The position numbers and the translations under genes are program-made. Shown here one piece after another: positions 54,522 through 63,755 of a DNA stretch of 64,000 nt (the first letter of the stretch is position 1; the number at the start of each line of letters is the position of its first letter). The notes below the pieces were generated by a model. The model saw only the letters and a list, made by a program, of their open reading frames with translations, had not been told where the DNA came from and did no database searches. Source of the stretch: Sphingobium algorifonticola (lineage in GTDB: Bacteria; Pseudomonadota; Alphaproteobacteria; Sphingomonadales; Sphingomonadaceae). The stretch spans positions 434,001-498,000 of the forward strand of contig NZ_RZUL01000002.1 in assembly GCF_004005485.1 (NCBI RefSeq), read 5' to 3'.

Positions 54522-55907
54522 TTGACGCGTCAGGCAAATCCCATGTGGGCTGTTCGTGCGCTGTCCGGCGCGTTACAGGGGCATTTGGCCCCCAGGTTGC
54601 AGGACAATGACACCGTGACATCACGCGAGCTTACCGGCTTTCTTCCGCTCGCCGAAAGCGACCCGACCCAGCCTTTCCGTCGCAAGGCCAGCGACTGGGC
54701 GTGGCGATTGATATTCGGGGCGATCGGCTGGCCTTGGCTGCTGCGCAGCCTGCACGGTGGCAGCAAGGCCGACAAGCGGGCACTGATGCATGCGCTGGGC
54801 CTCGCACCCGATTCGCTGCCGCATCTGGGAAGCTGGAAGGCCGATACCGGTTTCCTGCGCCATATCGTGATGCAGATCGCGCAGCGCCGTCCTGCGGTCG
54901 CCGTGGAACTGGGCGCGGGCGCGTCCACGCTGGTCGCGGCCAAGGCGATGGCGCTGCACGGCGGCGGCCATCTCATCAGTTTCGACCAGCATGGTGGCTT
55001 CGTGGACGCCACGCGCCAATGGGTGGCGGACAACGGGCTGCATGTCGACATCCGCCATGCACCGCTCGACGCGCAGGTCGAGGGGTGGCCGGGGCGATGG
55101 TATAATGTCAGCGATTTGCCAGAACGGATCGACCTCATCATCATCGATGGTCCCCCGTGGAGCGTACATCCGCTCGTGCGCGGGGCGGCGGACAGCCTGT
55201 TCCGGCGTCTGTCGCCCGGCGGCGTCATTCTGCTCGACGATGCGGCGCGTCCCGGTGAGCGTCTCGTCGCGCGCCGCTGGCGCAAACGCTGGCCCGATAT
55301 CGACTTTCGCCTGATGCATGACGGCACCAAGGGCACGCTGTTGGGCGTGAAGCGCGCCATCGGCGTGCCGCCCGCGCCATCGAACGACAACCGCGCGGCG
55401 GGCCGCCATGCGTTGCGGGCGGCGGGGCTGGCGGCGCTGATCGCCGTCGGGTGGATCGCGCGCGGTGCGCTGGGCGAGTTTCCGGTTGCCGCGCAGGCCG
55501 CCGATACGCGCTTCATCGACGCGGCGGTGGCATCGCACCGCACCACCTTGCTGCGCCAGACGATGCGATCACAGGGCGAAAACACGGTGCTGGACAGCGC
55601 GGAGATCAGCCGCTCGACCGGCCTGCGCCTGCCTGTTCTGCCGCTCGGCTGGGAGGTCCGTGATGTGCAGCTCTATCCGACCGGCGGCACCAGCGCGGTT
55701 GCGGTTTCGCTGCGCACTTCCCGGGGGGAACCCGTAACCCTGCTGACCAGCCGTGCCGAAACCCCGGCCGAGGGGACACCGCTCGTGACGAAACGGGAGA
55801 ATGAGAATATCGCCTACTGGGAAGAAGGCGATCAGGCGTTGGCGCTGACGGGGCGCGTCTCCGCCGCGCGTGCGCTTGAACTGGCGGCGCTGCTGGCGAA
55901 GGGGTAG
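54522..55907 (+). CDS. SAM methyltransferase fused to an anti-sigma-like membrane domain
   Basis: Residues about 110-285 form a class I methyltransferase (VELGAGASTLVAAKAMALHG, LIIIDGPPWSVHPLVRG, GGVILLDDAARPGERL). After a linker (APSNDNRAAGRHALR) comes one membrane helix (AAGLAALIAVGWIARGAL). A C-terminal domain with LPVLPLGWEVRDVQLYPTGG and NIAYWEEGDQALALTGRVSA follows, which resembles the periplasmic part of anti-sigma factors. No sigma gene is adjacent. The start is uncertain: an ATG at 54522 or 54543, or a GTG at 54615. I know of no named family with this layout. Confidence 0.65.
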   Translation: MTRQANPMWAVRALSGALQGHLAPRLQDNDTVTSRELTGFLPLAESDPTQPFRRKASDWAWRLIFGAIGWPWLLRSLHGGSKADKRALMHALGLAPDSLPHLGSWKADTGFLRHIVMQIAQRRPAVAVELGAGASTLVAAKAMALHGGGHLISFDQHGGFVDATRQWVADNGLHVDIRHAPLDAQVEGWPGRWYNVSDLPERIDLIIIDGPPWSVHPLVRGAADSLFRRLSPGGVILLDDAARPGERLVARRWRKRWPDIDFRLMHDGTKGTLLGVKRAIGVPPAPSNDNRAAGRHALRAAGLAALIAVGWIARGALGEFPVAAQAADTRFIDAAVASHRTTLLRQTMRSQGENTVLDSAEISRSTGLRLPVLPLGWEVRDVQLYPTGGTSAVAVSLRTSRGEPVTLLTSRAETPAEGTPLVTKRENENIAYWEEGDQALALTGRVSAARALELAALLAKG

Positions 55908-55937
55908 GGCGGCCTTAGCTTTCCGGTACGCAGGGGG

Positions 55938-55962
55938 CCGTTCCCCGCTTTCGCCGGGAACA
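55938..55962. repeat. Degenerate single-arm palindromic repeat
   Basis: The stretch around TTCCCCGCTTTCGCCGGGAA matches one arm of the CCCCGCGAAAGCGGGG repeat family seen at 16186-16260 and 29912-29987, with mismatches. It lies between convergent genes. The rest of 55908-56057 shows nothing I recognise. Confidence 0.5.
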
Positions 55963-56057
55963 TGACATATTTGCGCGAAGGGGATATGCGCCAGGGACCA
56001 GGGGTGGCGAGCAGCAAGCGGTCGCCCGTTGGTGCCCCCTCGTCCGCTCCCGCCGGT

Positions 56058-56621
56058 TCAGATCACGTCTAGCACCAGCCCCATGTCCCGCGCATCGACC
56101 GCATCGATGTACCAGTTTTCAGGTGCTTTCTCGTGCACCTCGTCGAAACTGATGGAACTGCCTTCGATCAGCGCGCGGAAGCCCTCTTCCTCGATGTTGA
56201 TGCTGTGTTCGATTTCGTTGAGCGTCGCCTTGAGCGTCGCGACGCACATCCGCAGCGGGCCGGAAAGGGCGATGGTCTTGGTGATCTGCCGCTCGTGAAT
56301 CATCAGGCGAGTGCCGCGCGTCAGGAAACGCTTGTCGCGCGCAAAATAGCTCATGAAGGTCGCGCCTGCGGAATAGACCGCGGCCTGGCCGAGAAACAGC
56401 AGCTCGCGCCCTTCATGCTCCTGCATGATCCGCACATCGTCCCCCATCGCGCGGGCGACTTCGGGATCGCCGCCCATGGTGGTCAATGAAATGACCAGCG
56501 GGCCGGATTTGGGGGCATTGATGAGCGCCTGCCGGAAAAAGCCGTACATGGTGTAGTCAACGGGACCAGCAAGGCCGATATTCGGGCGCGCCAGCAGCGG
56601 GTAAAGTTTGGGATTTGCCAT
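56058..56621 (-). CDS. ClpP-like serine protease (S14 family)
   Basis: The 187-residue product has the ClpP fold with ISLTTMGGDPEVARAMGDDV, a Ser84 in GQAAVYSAGATFM and His109 in TRLMIHERQ. In classical ClpP the serine lies in GQAASMGA; here it is shifted within AAVYSAG, as in ClpP-like proteins of unknown role. No ClpX or ClpA gene is nearby. The start MANPKLYPLL at 56621 is preferred over one seven codons earlier. Confidence 0.8.
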   Translation of the reverse strand: MANPKLYPLLARPNIGLAGPVDYTMYGFFRQALINAPKSGPLVISLTTMGGDPEVARAMGDDVRIMQEHEGRELLFLGQAAVYSAGATFMSYFARDKRFLTRGTRLMIHERQITKTIALSGPLRMCVATLKATLNEIEHSINIEEEGFRALIEGSSISFDEVHEKAPENWYIDAVDARDMGLVLDVI

Positions 56622-56684
56622 GCGCCCACAACGGGGCGGCACACCGTCCGTTCCACGCCTGCAATAAACGCAAGCGCGATGCCG

Positions 56685-58010
56685 CTATTTGCGCCCTGGC
56701 AGGGTGCTGAGCCGCGTCATCAATATCGCCGCGCGTTTTGCCTGCCGCCGGATACTGTCGAGATCGGCGGTTTCGCCTGGGGTATGGTCGCCTTCGCTGC
56801 TGACGCCCAGCCCAACCAGCCCATCGGTATCCGCTGCGACAAAGGATATGTCGCCCGCACCGCGCTTCAGCGGGTCGAGCGCAGGCATCGGCGGCAAGGC
56901 AAGGTCGGCGTTTACGGCATTGAGCCTAGCGAGCAGCGCGCGGTTTCCTTCGGTCGGCGCCATCGGCGGATAGCCCTGATCGAACAGGATAGTCGCATCG
57001 GTGCCCGGCCGATGTTCCCGTGCCACGATCGCCGTCATCTTCGCGATCACCCGGTCAGTCTGCTCCTGGCTCAGCGTGCGGAAATCGCCGCGGGCAATGG
57101 CGACCGGCGGGATGATGTTGGTCTTGCCGGTGACGGCGATGCGCACGCCGCCTGCATCCACGTCGGCACTTTGCCCGCCGCCGATCAGCCCGACGTTGAA
57201 GGTCAGATTGGGTTCGGGCAGTTCCGCGCGAAAGGCCGCGATGATCCGGGCCAGTTCGTAGATCGCGCCGTCGCCCGCTGATGCCGAGAATATGCCGGAG
57301 CTGTGCCCGGACTTGCCGGTCGTTGTCAGGGTCCAGCTGTTCGACGACCGGCGCGCGATCGACCCCATGTCGACGCCGTCGACCACGGACAGCCCCTCGA
57401 AATCAAGCGCGACGTCCGCCCGCTTGCCCGCCGCGATCAGGTCCGCGCGCGCCACGCTGATCGGCTCGCCGGTATCTTCCTCGTCGCCGGTCAGCACGAT
57501 TTCGATATTGGCGTTCTTCAGCGTGCCGGCCGTCTGCATCGCGCGCAGGGCGGACAGCATGACGACCATCCCGCCCTTGTCGTCTGCGACGCCCGGACCC
57601 TTGGCCTTGTCGCCCATCCGCTCGAACGTCTGGAAGGGGGAGTCCGGTTCGAACACCGTATCGAGATGACCGATCAGCAGCATCTTCGTGGTGCCGGGCC
57701 TGCCCTTGCGCGTCGCGATGATGTGCCCCGCGCGCTTGGTTTCGCGCAGCGGCTTCCATATGACGGTGAAGCCCAGTGCTTCCAACTCGGGTCGCATCAT
57801 CTGCCCGACCTTTTCCACGCCGTCCATGTTCAGCGATCCGCTGTTCTGATTGACGAGCCGCTCCAGCAAGGCGATCGATTTTTCGTAATCGGCATCGACC
57901 TGCGCCGCCATTTTCTTCTCCGCAGGGGAGAGGGCGGCGGTGGCGGGCAGGGCGGTAACGAGCGCGAGAAGCGCGACGGTGGAGCGCAGGAACATCGGCA
58001 AAAGTCTCAC
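56685..58010 (-). CDS. M20 family metallopeptidase (glutamate carboxypeptidase-like)
   Basis: The 441-residue product has a signal peptide (MRLLPMFLRSTVALLALVTA) and the M20 zinc site LLIGHLDTVFEPDSP, GVADDKGGMVV, TGDEEDTG. It resembles glutamate carboxypeptidase/M20 exopeptidases of the periplasm. The GTG at 58010 overlaps the stop of the preceding M20 gene (GTGA); an ATG at 57995 is an alternative. Substrate unknown. Confidence 0.88.
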   Translation of the reverse strand: MRLLPMFLRSTVALLALVTALPATAALSPAEKKMAAQVDADYEKSIALLERLVNQNSGSLNMDGVEKVGQMMRPELEALGFTVIWKPLRETKRAGHIIATRKGRPGTTKMLLIGHLDTVFEPDSPFQTFERMGDKAKGPGVADDKGGMVVMLSALRAMQTAGTLKNANIEIVLTGDEEDTGEPISVARADLIAAGKRADVALDFEGLSVVDGVDMGSIARRSSNSWTLTTTGKSGHSSGIFSASAGDGAIYELARIIAAFRAELPEPNLTFNVGLIGGGQSADVDAGGVRIAVTGKTNIIPPVAIARGDFRTLSQEQTDRVIAKMTAIVAREHRPGTDATILFDQGYPPMAPTEGNRALLARLNAVNADLALPPMPALDPLKRGAGDISFVAADTDGLVGLGVSSEGDHTPGETADLDSIRRQAKRAAILMTRLSTLPGRK

Positions 58011-59422
58011 TTGCTGGCGTAGGCGGTGACGAGATCGTACAGAAAATCCCGCCCGACGAAGAGCGAGCGGATTTCGCGGCGTTCGTTCAGGCCATGCGCG
58101 CCATTGCCATCCGGGTCGCCCCAGCCGCCCGGTACCCCATATGTCGGGATGCCGATATAGGTCGCATCGGTCGCGCCGGTGGACATGGCGGGCACCAGCG
58201 GCACGCCGGGGAAATAGCGCGCCACCAGCTTTTCCGCAGGCTCCATGATCGCAGGGTCGAGCGGCGGCGGGACGGCGACCGGGCGCAGGCGACCCACTAG
58301 GGTAACGCTGACGGCCGGATTGCCGATCGCCTTTTCCAGCGCGGCCTTCGTCGTGTCGGCATCCTCGCCGGGAATGATCCGGCAGTTGACGTTGGTTGCG
58401 GCCCGCTGCGGCAAGGCATTCTGGGCGTGGCCCCCCTCCAGCATCGTCGCGACGCAGGTGGTGCGCAACATGCTGTTATAGCCCCGATCGCTCGTAACGA
58501 TCTTCAGGGCATCGGCATCCTGCGGATTGTTCGACAGCGCCACCATGGCCTTGCCCATGGCATCGCCCCGCGACGCACCGGCCTTTGCGAAGAAGGCGCG
58601 CGTGGTGTCGTTCATGCGAATCGGAAAGCCATAGTCGCGTATCCGGGTCATCGCATCGGCAAGATCATAGATCGCGTTCTCGCGCACCGGGATAGAGCTG
58701 TGGCCGCCGGGGTTGGTGGTTTCGATGCGGAAATTGCGGTTGGATTTCTCGCCGATCTGCATCGTCTGGACGACAACCTTGCCCTTGCCGTCGGTGCGCC
58801 CACCGCCACCTTCGTTCAGCACGAAGGCGGCCGCGATCAGCTCTGGCCGGTTCTTTGCCAGCCATTCCGCGCCGTTGAAGCGTGCGCCGCTTTCCTCGCC
58901 GCAGGTCAGCGCCATCTTGACGGTCCGTTTGGGCGCCGTGCCGTTCTTTTTCAGCCGCACCATGATATCCACCCAGGCGGCGACCATCGCCTTCATGTCC
59001 GACGCGCCCCGTGCGTAATAATAGCCGTTCTCCTCCACCATGGTGAAGGGATCGCGGGTCCAGTCTTCCCGTTTGGCTTCCACGACGTCGAGATGACCGA
59101 GCAGCAGCATCGGCTTCAGCGTCTTGCTCGATCCCGGCAGCACGGCAACCAGGCCCCCGTCCTTCGGAAACTCCGGCAGTGCAAACAGCGTGAGCTGTTC
59201 ATCGGCATAGCCCGCGGCCTTCAGCCGGGCCGCCATCTTTTCGGCAAGGAGCGTGCAGTTTCCGTTGGAAACGGTGGTGTCGGTCTCGACCAGTTCCTTG
59301 AACAGATCGCGGAAGGCGACTTGATCGGCGGTCAGCACCAGGGGTGCGGGGGCCGTCTGCGCGCTGGCCGCACTCGTCGCCAGGCTGGCGGCCGTGACCA
59401 GCATCGTCCCAATTGCGCGCAT
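58007..59422 (-). CDS. M20 family metallopeptidase (second of a pair)
   Basis: The 471-residue product has a signal peptide ending SAASA and zinc motifs LLLGHLDVVEAKREDW, GASDMKAMVAAW and CGEESGARFNG. It is a diverged relative of its neighbour. The ATG at 59422 is preceded by AGGGGG and fits the signal peptide; an upstream extension of 22 codons is open but lacks a binding site. The pair is probably one operon for secreted dipeptide or amidopeptide turnover. Confidence 0.9.
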   Translation of the reverse strand: MRAIGTMLVTAASLATSAASAQTAPAPLVLTADQVAFRDLFKELVETDTTVSNGNCTLLAEKMAARLKAAGYADEQLTLFALPEFPKDGGLVAVLPGSSKTLKPMLLLGHLDVVEAKREDWTRDPFTMVEENGYYYARGASDMKAMVAAWVDIMVRLKKNGTAPKRTVKMALTCGEESGARFNGAEWLAKNRPELIAAAFVLNEGGGGRTDGKGKVVVQTMQIGEKSNRNFRIETTNPGGHSSIPVRENAIYDLADAMTRIRDYGFPIRMNDTTRAFFAKAGASRGDAMGKAMVALSNNPQDADALKIVTSDRGYNSMLRTTCVATMLEGGHAQNALPQRAATNVNCRIIPGEDADTTKAALEKAIGNPAVSVTLVGRLRPVAVPPPLDPAIMEPAEKLVARYFPGVPLVPAMSTGATDATYIGIPTYGVPGGWGDPDGNGAHGLNERREIRSLFVGRDFLYDLVTAYASK

Positions 59423-59496
59423 TCTGCCCCCTATCCCGCTCATGCTGCAAAAAATATTGATTTCACGATGAAAAACGAAGTGCCGCACTGATGCCG

Positions 59497-60045
59497 CTAC
59501 TTCGCCAGCTCCGTTTCGATCGCGGCGACCAGTGCCGGATCGTCCGGCGCGGTCGTCGGTGCGAAGCGGCCCGCCACGGTGCCGTCCCGCGCGACAAGAA
59601 ACTTTTCGAAGTTCCAGAGCAGTTCGGGCTCGGGATTGGGCGTCATGCCGTAGCCGCGCAGTTTTTCGCGAAAGGCATCCGGGTCGCCCGAGGCTTTGGG
59701 TGCCTCCGCAGTGAGCGCGGCGTAAAGCGGGTGCTTGTCCGGCCCGGTCGCGGTCAGCTTGGCAAACATCGGGAAGGCGACCGAAAAATTGGTGGTGCAG
59801 AAGGTTGCGATTTCCTCGTTGGTGCCCGGCTCCTGCGCACCGAAATCATTGGCGGGAAAGCCTGCCACGACCAGCCCCTCCTCGCGATAGCGTTCGTACA
59901 GCGCCTCCAGCCCCTCATATTGCGGCGTAAGCCCGCATTTGGAGGCGACATTGACGATCAGTACGACATGCCCGGCATAGTCGGCGAGGCTGGCATCGTC
60001 GTCGCGGATGGTCTTGAGCGGAATGCGCTGAAGCGGCGTCGTCAT
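59497..60045 (-). CDS. Glutathione peroxidase family protein
   Basis: The 182-residue thioredoxin-fold peroxidase has the catalytic set C37 (NVASKCGLTPQY), Q71 (FPANDFGAQEPG) and W144/N145 (LLWNFEKFLV). It reduces hydroperoxides, often with thioredoxin rather than glutathione in bacteria. AGGAGAG precedes the ATG. It leads the minus-strand run with the two M20 genes and is divergent from hisG. Confidence 0.94.
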   Translation of the reverse strand: MTTPLQRIPLKTIRDDDASLADYAGHVVLIVNVASKCGLTPQYEGLEALYERYREEGLVVAGFPANDFGAQEPGTNEEIATFCTTNFSVAFPMFAKLTATGPDKHPLYAALTAEAPKASGDPDAFREKLRGYGMTPNPEPELLWNFEKFLVARDGTVAGRFAPTTAPDDPALVAAIETELAK

Positions 60046-60233
60046 CGCGGGACTCTCCTGATGGGCTTTCCAAGGGAAAGCTGGGCTGGGGGCAGGCTAG
60101 TCCGGGGGGATGCGTGGCGCAAGCATGCCGTCAGCCCAGACAGAAAACGGCCCGGTCCCGACCACAGTCATCGAAAATCCCGCGTCGCTCGCCGCTTGCC
60201 CAAAGCGTGGCCCGCCAGTAAAGCCCGGCGATC

Positions 60234-60908
60234 ATGAGCCAGCCACTGATCCTCGCCATTCCCAAGGGCCGCATCCTCGACGAGGCGCTGCCGTTGCTGG
60301 CGCGCGTCGGCATCGAACCGGAGGCGGACTTTCATGACGGGAAGAGCCGCGCGCTACGGTTCGCGACCAATCAGCCGGACGTCTCGATCATCCGGGTACG
60401 CGCGTTCGATGTGGCGACCTTCGTCGCACATGGCGCAGCGCAGATCGGCATCGTCGGCTCGGATGTCGTCGAGGAGTTCGATTATTCGGAGCTTTATGCC
60501 CCGGTGGACCTCAACATCGGCCATTGTCGCCTGTCCGTGGCGGAGCCGGACGGGCTGGCGACCGGGAATGATGCGGCGTCGAACGCCATGCTCAGCCACG
60601 TGCGCGTCGCGACCAAATATCCGCATCTGACGCGCAAACATTATGAGGCGCAGGGCATTCAGGCCGAATGCGTGAAACTGAACGGTGCGATGGAACTGGC
60701 GCCGTCGCTTGGTCTGTCGCTGCGGATCGTCGATCTGGTCTCGTCCGGTGCGACGCTTCGGGCCAACGGCCTGGTCGAAACCAGCGTTATCATGCAGATT
60801 TCCGCGCGCCTTATCGTCAACCGGGCCGCGTTCAAGATGCGATCGGCTGAACTGGCACCGCTGGTCGAGGCGTTCCGCAGGGCCGTGGGAGTGCGCGATG
60901 CCGCTTAG
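60234..60908 (+). CDS. hisG: ATP phosphoribosyltransferase, short form
   Basis: The 224-residue catalytic subunit has [29 protein letters not shown] and [16 protein letters not shown], and lacks the C-terminal regulatory domain. Short HisG works with HisZ, which must be elsewhere in the genome. It catalyses the first step of histidine synthesis. It overlaps hisD by 11 bases. Confidence 0.96.
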   Translation: MSQPLILAIPKGRILDEALPLLARVGIEPEADFHDGKSRALRFATNQPDVSIIRVRAFDVATFVAHGAAQIGIVGSDVVEEFDYSELYAPVDLNIGHCRLSVAEPDGLATGNDAASNAMLSHVRVATKYPHLTRKHYEAQGIQAECVKLNGAMELAPSLGLSLRIVDLVSSGATLRANGLVETSVIMQISARLIVNRAAFKMRSAELAPLVEAFRRAVGVRDAA

Positions 60909-62190
60909 GCTCGACAGCCGCGACCCCGGCTTCCCTGCCGCCTTCGACGCGCTGGTTAATGCCCGGCGCGAAGCGGACGCGGATGTGTCGCGGGACGTGT
61001 CCGCCATCCTCAAGCGCGTCCGCGCAGAGGGTGACGGTGCACTGGCGGACTATACGCAGCGGTTCGACCGGCACGATCTGGACGCGAGCGGCTGGGCGAT
61101 ACCGGCGGCAGAACGCAAGGCGGCGCTGGCCGGGATTCCGAACAGCCTGCGCGATGCGCTGGAACTCGCGGCGAACCGCATTGCGACCTATCACGAAAAG
61201 CAGAAGCCGCAGGACAGCGACGCTGTGGACAGTGCTGGCGTGCGGCTCGGCGCGCGCTGGCGGCCGGTCGATGCGGCGGGCCTGTATGTGCCGGGCGGCC
61301 GTGCGGCCTATCCCAGCTCGCTGCTGATGAACGCGATCCCCGCGCGCGTCGCGGGTGTGGAGCGGCTGGCGATGGTGACGCCGACGCCCGATGGCGTCAT
61401 CAACCCGCTGGTGCTCGCGGCGGCGGACATCGCCGGTGTCGGCGAAATCTGGCGCGTCGGTGGGGCGCAGGCGATTGCCGCGCTCGCCTATGGCACCGGC
61501 AGGATTGCGCCGGTCGATGTGATCGTCGGACCCGGCAACGCCTGGGTGGCGGAAGCGAAGCGCCAGCTTTACGGCGTGGTCGGCATCGACATGGTGGCCG
61601 GACCGTCCGAAATACTGGTGGTGGCGGACGGGCAGAACGATCCCGAGTGGATTGCCGCCGACCTTCTGAGCCAGTCCGAGCATGATCCGACCAGCCAGTC
61701 GATCCTGCTGACCGACGATGCCGCCTTTGCCGATGCCGTCGCGGCGGCGGTCGCGCGGCAGATACCACAGCTTTCGACGGCGGCGGTCGCGCGGGCAAGC
61801 TGGGATGCGAACGGCGCAATCATTCTGGTGCCGACACTGGTCGAGGCGATGCCGCTGGCCAATGCGCTTGCCCCCGAGCATCTTGAACTGGCGGTGGACG
61901 ATCCCGATGCGCTGTTCGCGCTGGTGCGCCATGCCGGTTCGGTGTTCTTGGGCCGCATGACGCCGGAGGCTGTGGGCGATTATGTCGCCGGGCCCAATCA
62001 TGTGCTGCCCACCGGGCGGCGCGCGCGCTTTTCCTCTGGCCTGTCGGTGCTGGATTTCATGAAGCGCACCAGCTTCCTCAGCCTCGACCGCGCGGCGATC
62101 GGCGCGATCGGCCCGGCGGCGGTATCGCTGGCGGAAGCGGAGGGGCTGCCCGCGCATGCGTCTTCGGTGGCGCGGCGTTTGGTGTCCTAA
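60898..62190 (+). CDS. hisD: Histidinol dehydrogenase
   Basis: The 430-residue zinc enzyme catalyses the last two steps of histidine synthesis. It has [62 protein letters not shown] and [15 protein letters not shown]. The start at 60898 overlaps hisG. A palindromic repeat pair follows the stop. Confidence 0.97.
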   Translation: MPLRLDSRDPGFPAAFDALVNARREADADVSRDVSAILKRVRAEGDGALADYTQRFDRHDLDASGWAIPAAERKAALAGIPNSLRDALELAANRIATYHEKQKPQDSDAVDSAGVRLGARWRPVDAAGLYVPGGRAAYPSSLLMNAIPARVAGVERLAMVTPTPDGVINPLVLAAADIAGVGEIWRVGGAQAIAALAYGTGRIAPVDVIVGPGNAWVAEAKRQLYGVVGIDMVAGPSEILVVADGQNDPEWIAADLLSQSEHDPTSQSILLTDDAAFADAVAAAVARQIPQLSTAAVARASWDANGAIILVPTLVEAMPLANALAPEHLELAVDDPDALFALVRHAGSVFLGRMTPEAVGDYVAGPNHVLPTGRRARFSSGLSVLDFMKRTSFLSLDRAAIGAIGPAAVSLAEAEGLPAHASSVARRLVS

Positions 62191-62197
62191 ACTGAAT

Positions 62198-62293
62198 CCG
62201 TTCGCACGGAGCTTGTCGAAGTGCCAGCCTGAGCGTAGGCGAAGGCCCGTCACTGCTTTCAGGCTAAGGCTTCGACAGGCTCAGCCCGAACGG
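62198..62293. repeat. Palindromic repeat pair between hisD and nusB
   Basis: The left arm CCGTTCGCACGGAGCTTGTC plus GAAG (62198-62221) and the right arm CTTCGACAGGCTCAGCCCGA plus ACGG (62270-62293) are inverted copies. It belongs to the same family as the element inside valS. Translation through it happens to be open, but it lies before the nusB start. Confidence 0.9.
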
Positions 62294-62305
62294 CTATTGG
62301 AATTG

Positions 62306-62755
62306 ATGATGAACGACCGTGCCCAATCCCGCTCCGCCGCCCGGCTTGCCGCCGTGCAGGCCCTCTATCAGCTCGAAATGGAACCCAAGCCGCTGCCTTC
62401 GCTGCTGCACGAGTTTCACGAACATCGCCTCGGTGCGACGATCGAGGATGTCGAATATGCGCAGGCCGAGGCCAGCTTCTTTGACGATATCGTGCAGGGT
62501 GTGGATGCGCGCCGTGCGGAGATCGACGGCCTTATCGCCGCGAAGCTCTCCTCCGGCTGGAGCCTCGATCGCCTCGACAAGCCCATGCGACAGATATTGC
62601 GCGCGGGTACTTATGAGCTGATCGCGCGGGCCGATGTCGGCACCGGCACCGTCATCAGCGAATATGTCGATGTCGCCCACGCCTTTTATGACAAGCGTGA
62701 GGCGGGGTTCGTCAACGGCCTGCTCGACGCGGTGGCGAAGGACGCGCGCCCCTAA
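62306..62755 (+). CDS. nusB: Transcription antitermination protein NusB
   Basis: The 149-residue all-helical protein begins MMNDRAQSRSAARLAAVQAL with a conserved Arg-rich start, followed by FHEHRL and RQILRAGTYELIA. It binds the boxA element with NusE in rRNA antitermination. The open frame continues upstream through the palindromic repeat, but the family begins here. A second ATG at 62309 is an alternative. Confidence 0.94.
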   Translation: MMNDRAQSRSAARLAAVQALYQLEMEPKPLPSLLHEFHEHRLGATIEDVEYAQAEASFFDDIVQGVDARRAEIDGLIAAKLSSGWSLDRLDKPMRQILRAGTYELIARADVGTGTVISEYVDVAHAFYDKREAGFVNGLLDAVAKDARP

Positions 62756-63684
62756 CGTTGCTTCGCAGGCCCCAGCAGGAAAACGAGCGGGATATCGACT
62801 CGCTCGCTCCACGCCTGCTCGTTGTGCGCCGTTCCGGTAAACACCCGGCTTTCCCACCGCGGCCCGGCCTGCCAGCCCAGCGTCGGCAGCATTGCCTCCA
62901 TCGCGGCGGCGAACGGGGGATAATGCTGGTCCAGGGTCGCCGTGCCATGGTCCATGTACAGGCGATTGCGTTTGGGATCGATCTGAGTGTTTTTCAGCCA
63001 GGCGGCGAAGGCGGCGGCGACCTGTCCGGGTGCGTCGGCACCGACCTTGGCGGCGGCATCGGCGGCGACGAGCGGCCAGTGGACCGAGAGCGCGGCGGCT
63101 GAACCAAAGACCTGCGGATATTCGCCCAGCGCATAGATCGAGATCAGGCCGCCCATCGACGATCCCATGATCGCGGTGTCCGCCGGTCCCGCCAATGTGC
63201 GGAAGTGGCGGTCGACATAGGGTTTCACCTCCGCAACGATGAACCGCAGATAGGCGTCCGATACGGGTTCTCCCTTCTGCGTGTCGCGGACCGCCTGCGC
63301 ATAGGCGGGGGGCAGGCGATCGTAGATCTTGCGCGGCATATATTCCTGATAGCGCGCCGGGGTGCTGGCCATGCCGACGATGATCGCGGGCCGCGCGGCG
63401 CTGCGCGCGGCCAGGCGGCTGACGGCTTCGTCCATGCCCCATTCGACGCCGAAATTGGCGGCTTTCGCATCGAACAGATTCTGCCCGTCATGCATGTAGA
63501 CGACAGGATAGCGCCGCCTGCCCGCATCATAGCCGGGCGGCAGCCAGATGGTGACGGTGCGCGGCGCGACATGGGCGGAAGGAAAATCCGCCAGGGTGAC
63601 AAGCCTGCCCTGCGCCGGGGGTTGCGCCAGCGCCTTGCCGGTCAGCAAGCCCAGTGTTGCCAGCATCAGGATGATCCACCGCAT
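62752..63684 (-). CDS. Secreted esterase (Esterase D-like alpha/beta hydrolase)
   Basis: The 310-residue product has a signal peptide ending KALAQ, VTIWLPPGYDAGRRRYPVVY, MHDGQNLFDA, and the nucleophile elbow GSSMGG. The family includes esterase D, enterobactin esterase and antigen 85-like proteins; the substrate here is unknown. It is convergent with nusB, with a 4-base overlap, and divergent from thiL. Confidence 0.88.
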   Translation of the reverse strand: MRWIILMLATLGLLTGKALAQPPAQGRLVTLADFPSAHVAPRTVTIWLPPGYDAGRRRYPVVYMHDGQNLFDAKAANFGVEWGMDEAVSRLAARSAARPAIIVGMASTPARYQEYMPRKIYDRLPPAYAQAVRDTQKGEPVSDAYLRFIVAEVKPYVDRHFRTLAGPADTAIMGSSMGGLISIYALGEYPQVFGSAAALSVHWPLVAADAAAKVGADAPGQVAAAFAAWLKNTQIDPKRNRLYMDHGTATLDQHYPPFAAAMEAMLPTLGWQAGPRWESRVFTGTAHNEQAWSERVDIPLVFLLGPAKQR

Positions 63685-63755
63685 AGTCCGTCCTATCCTT
63701 CACATCTTATGCAAAAGGGTCGCCCCCGGCATGCTTATGCCCTAATCAGCGAGCG

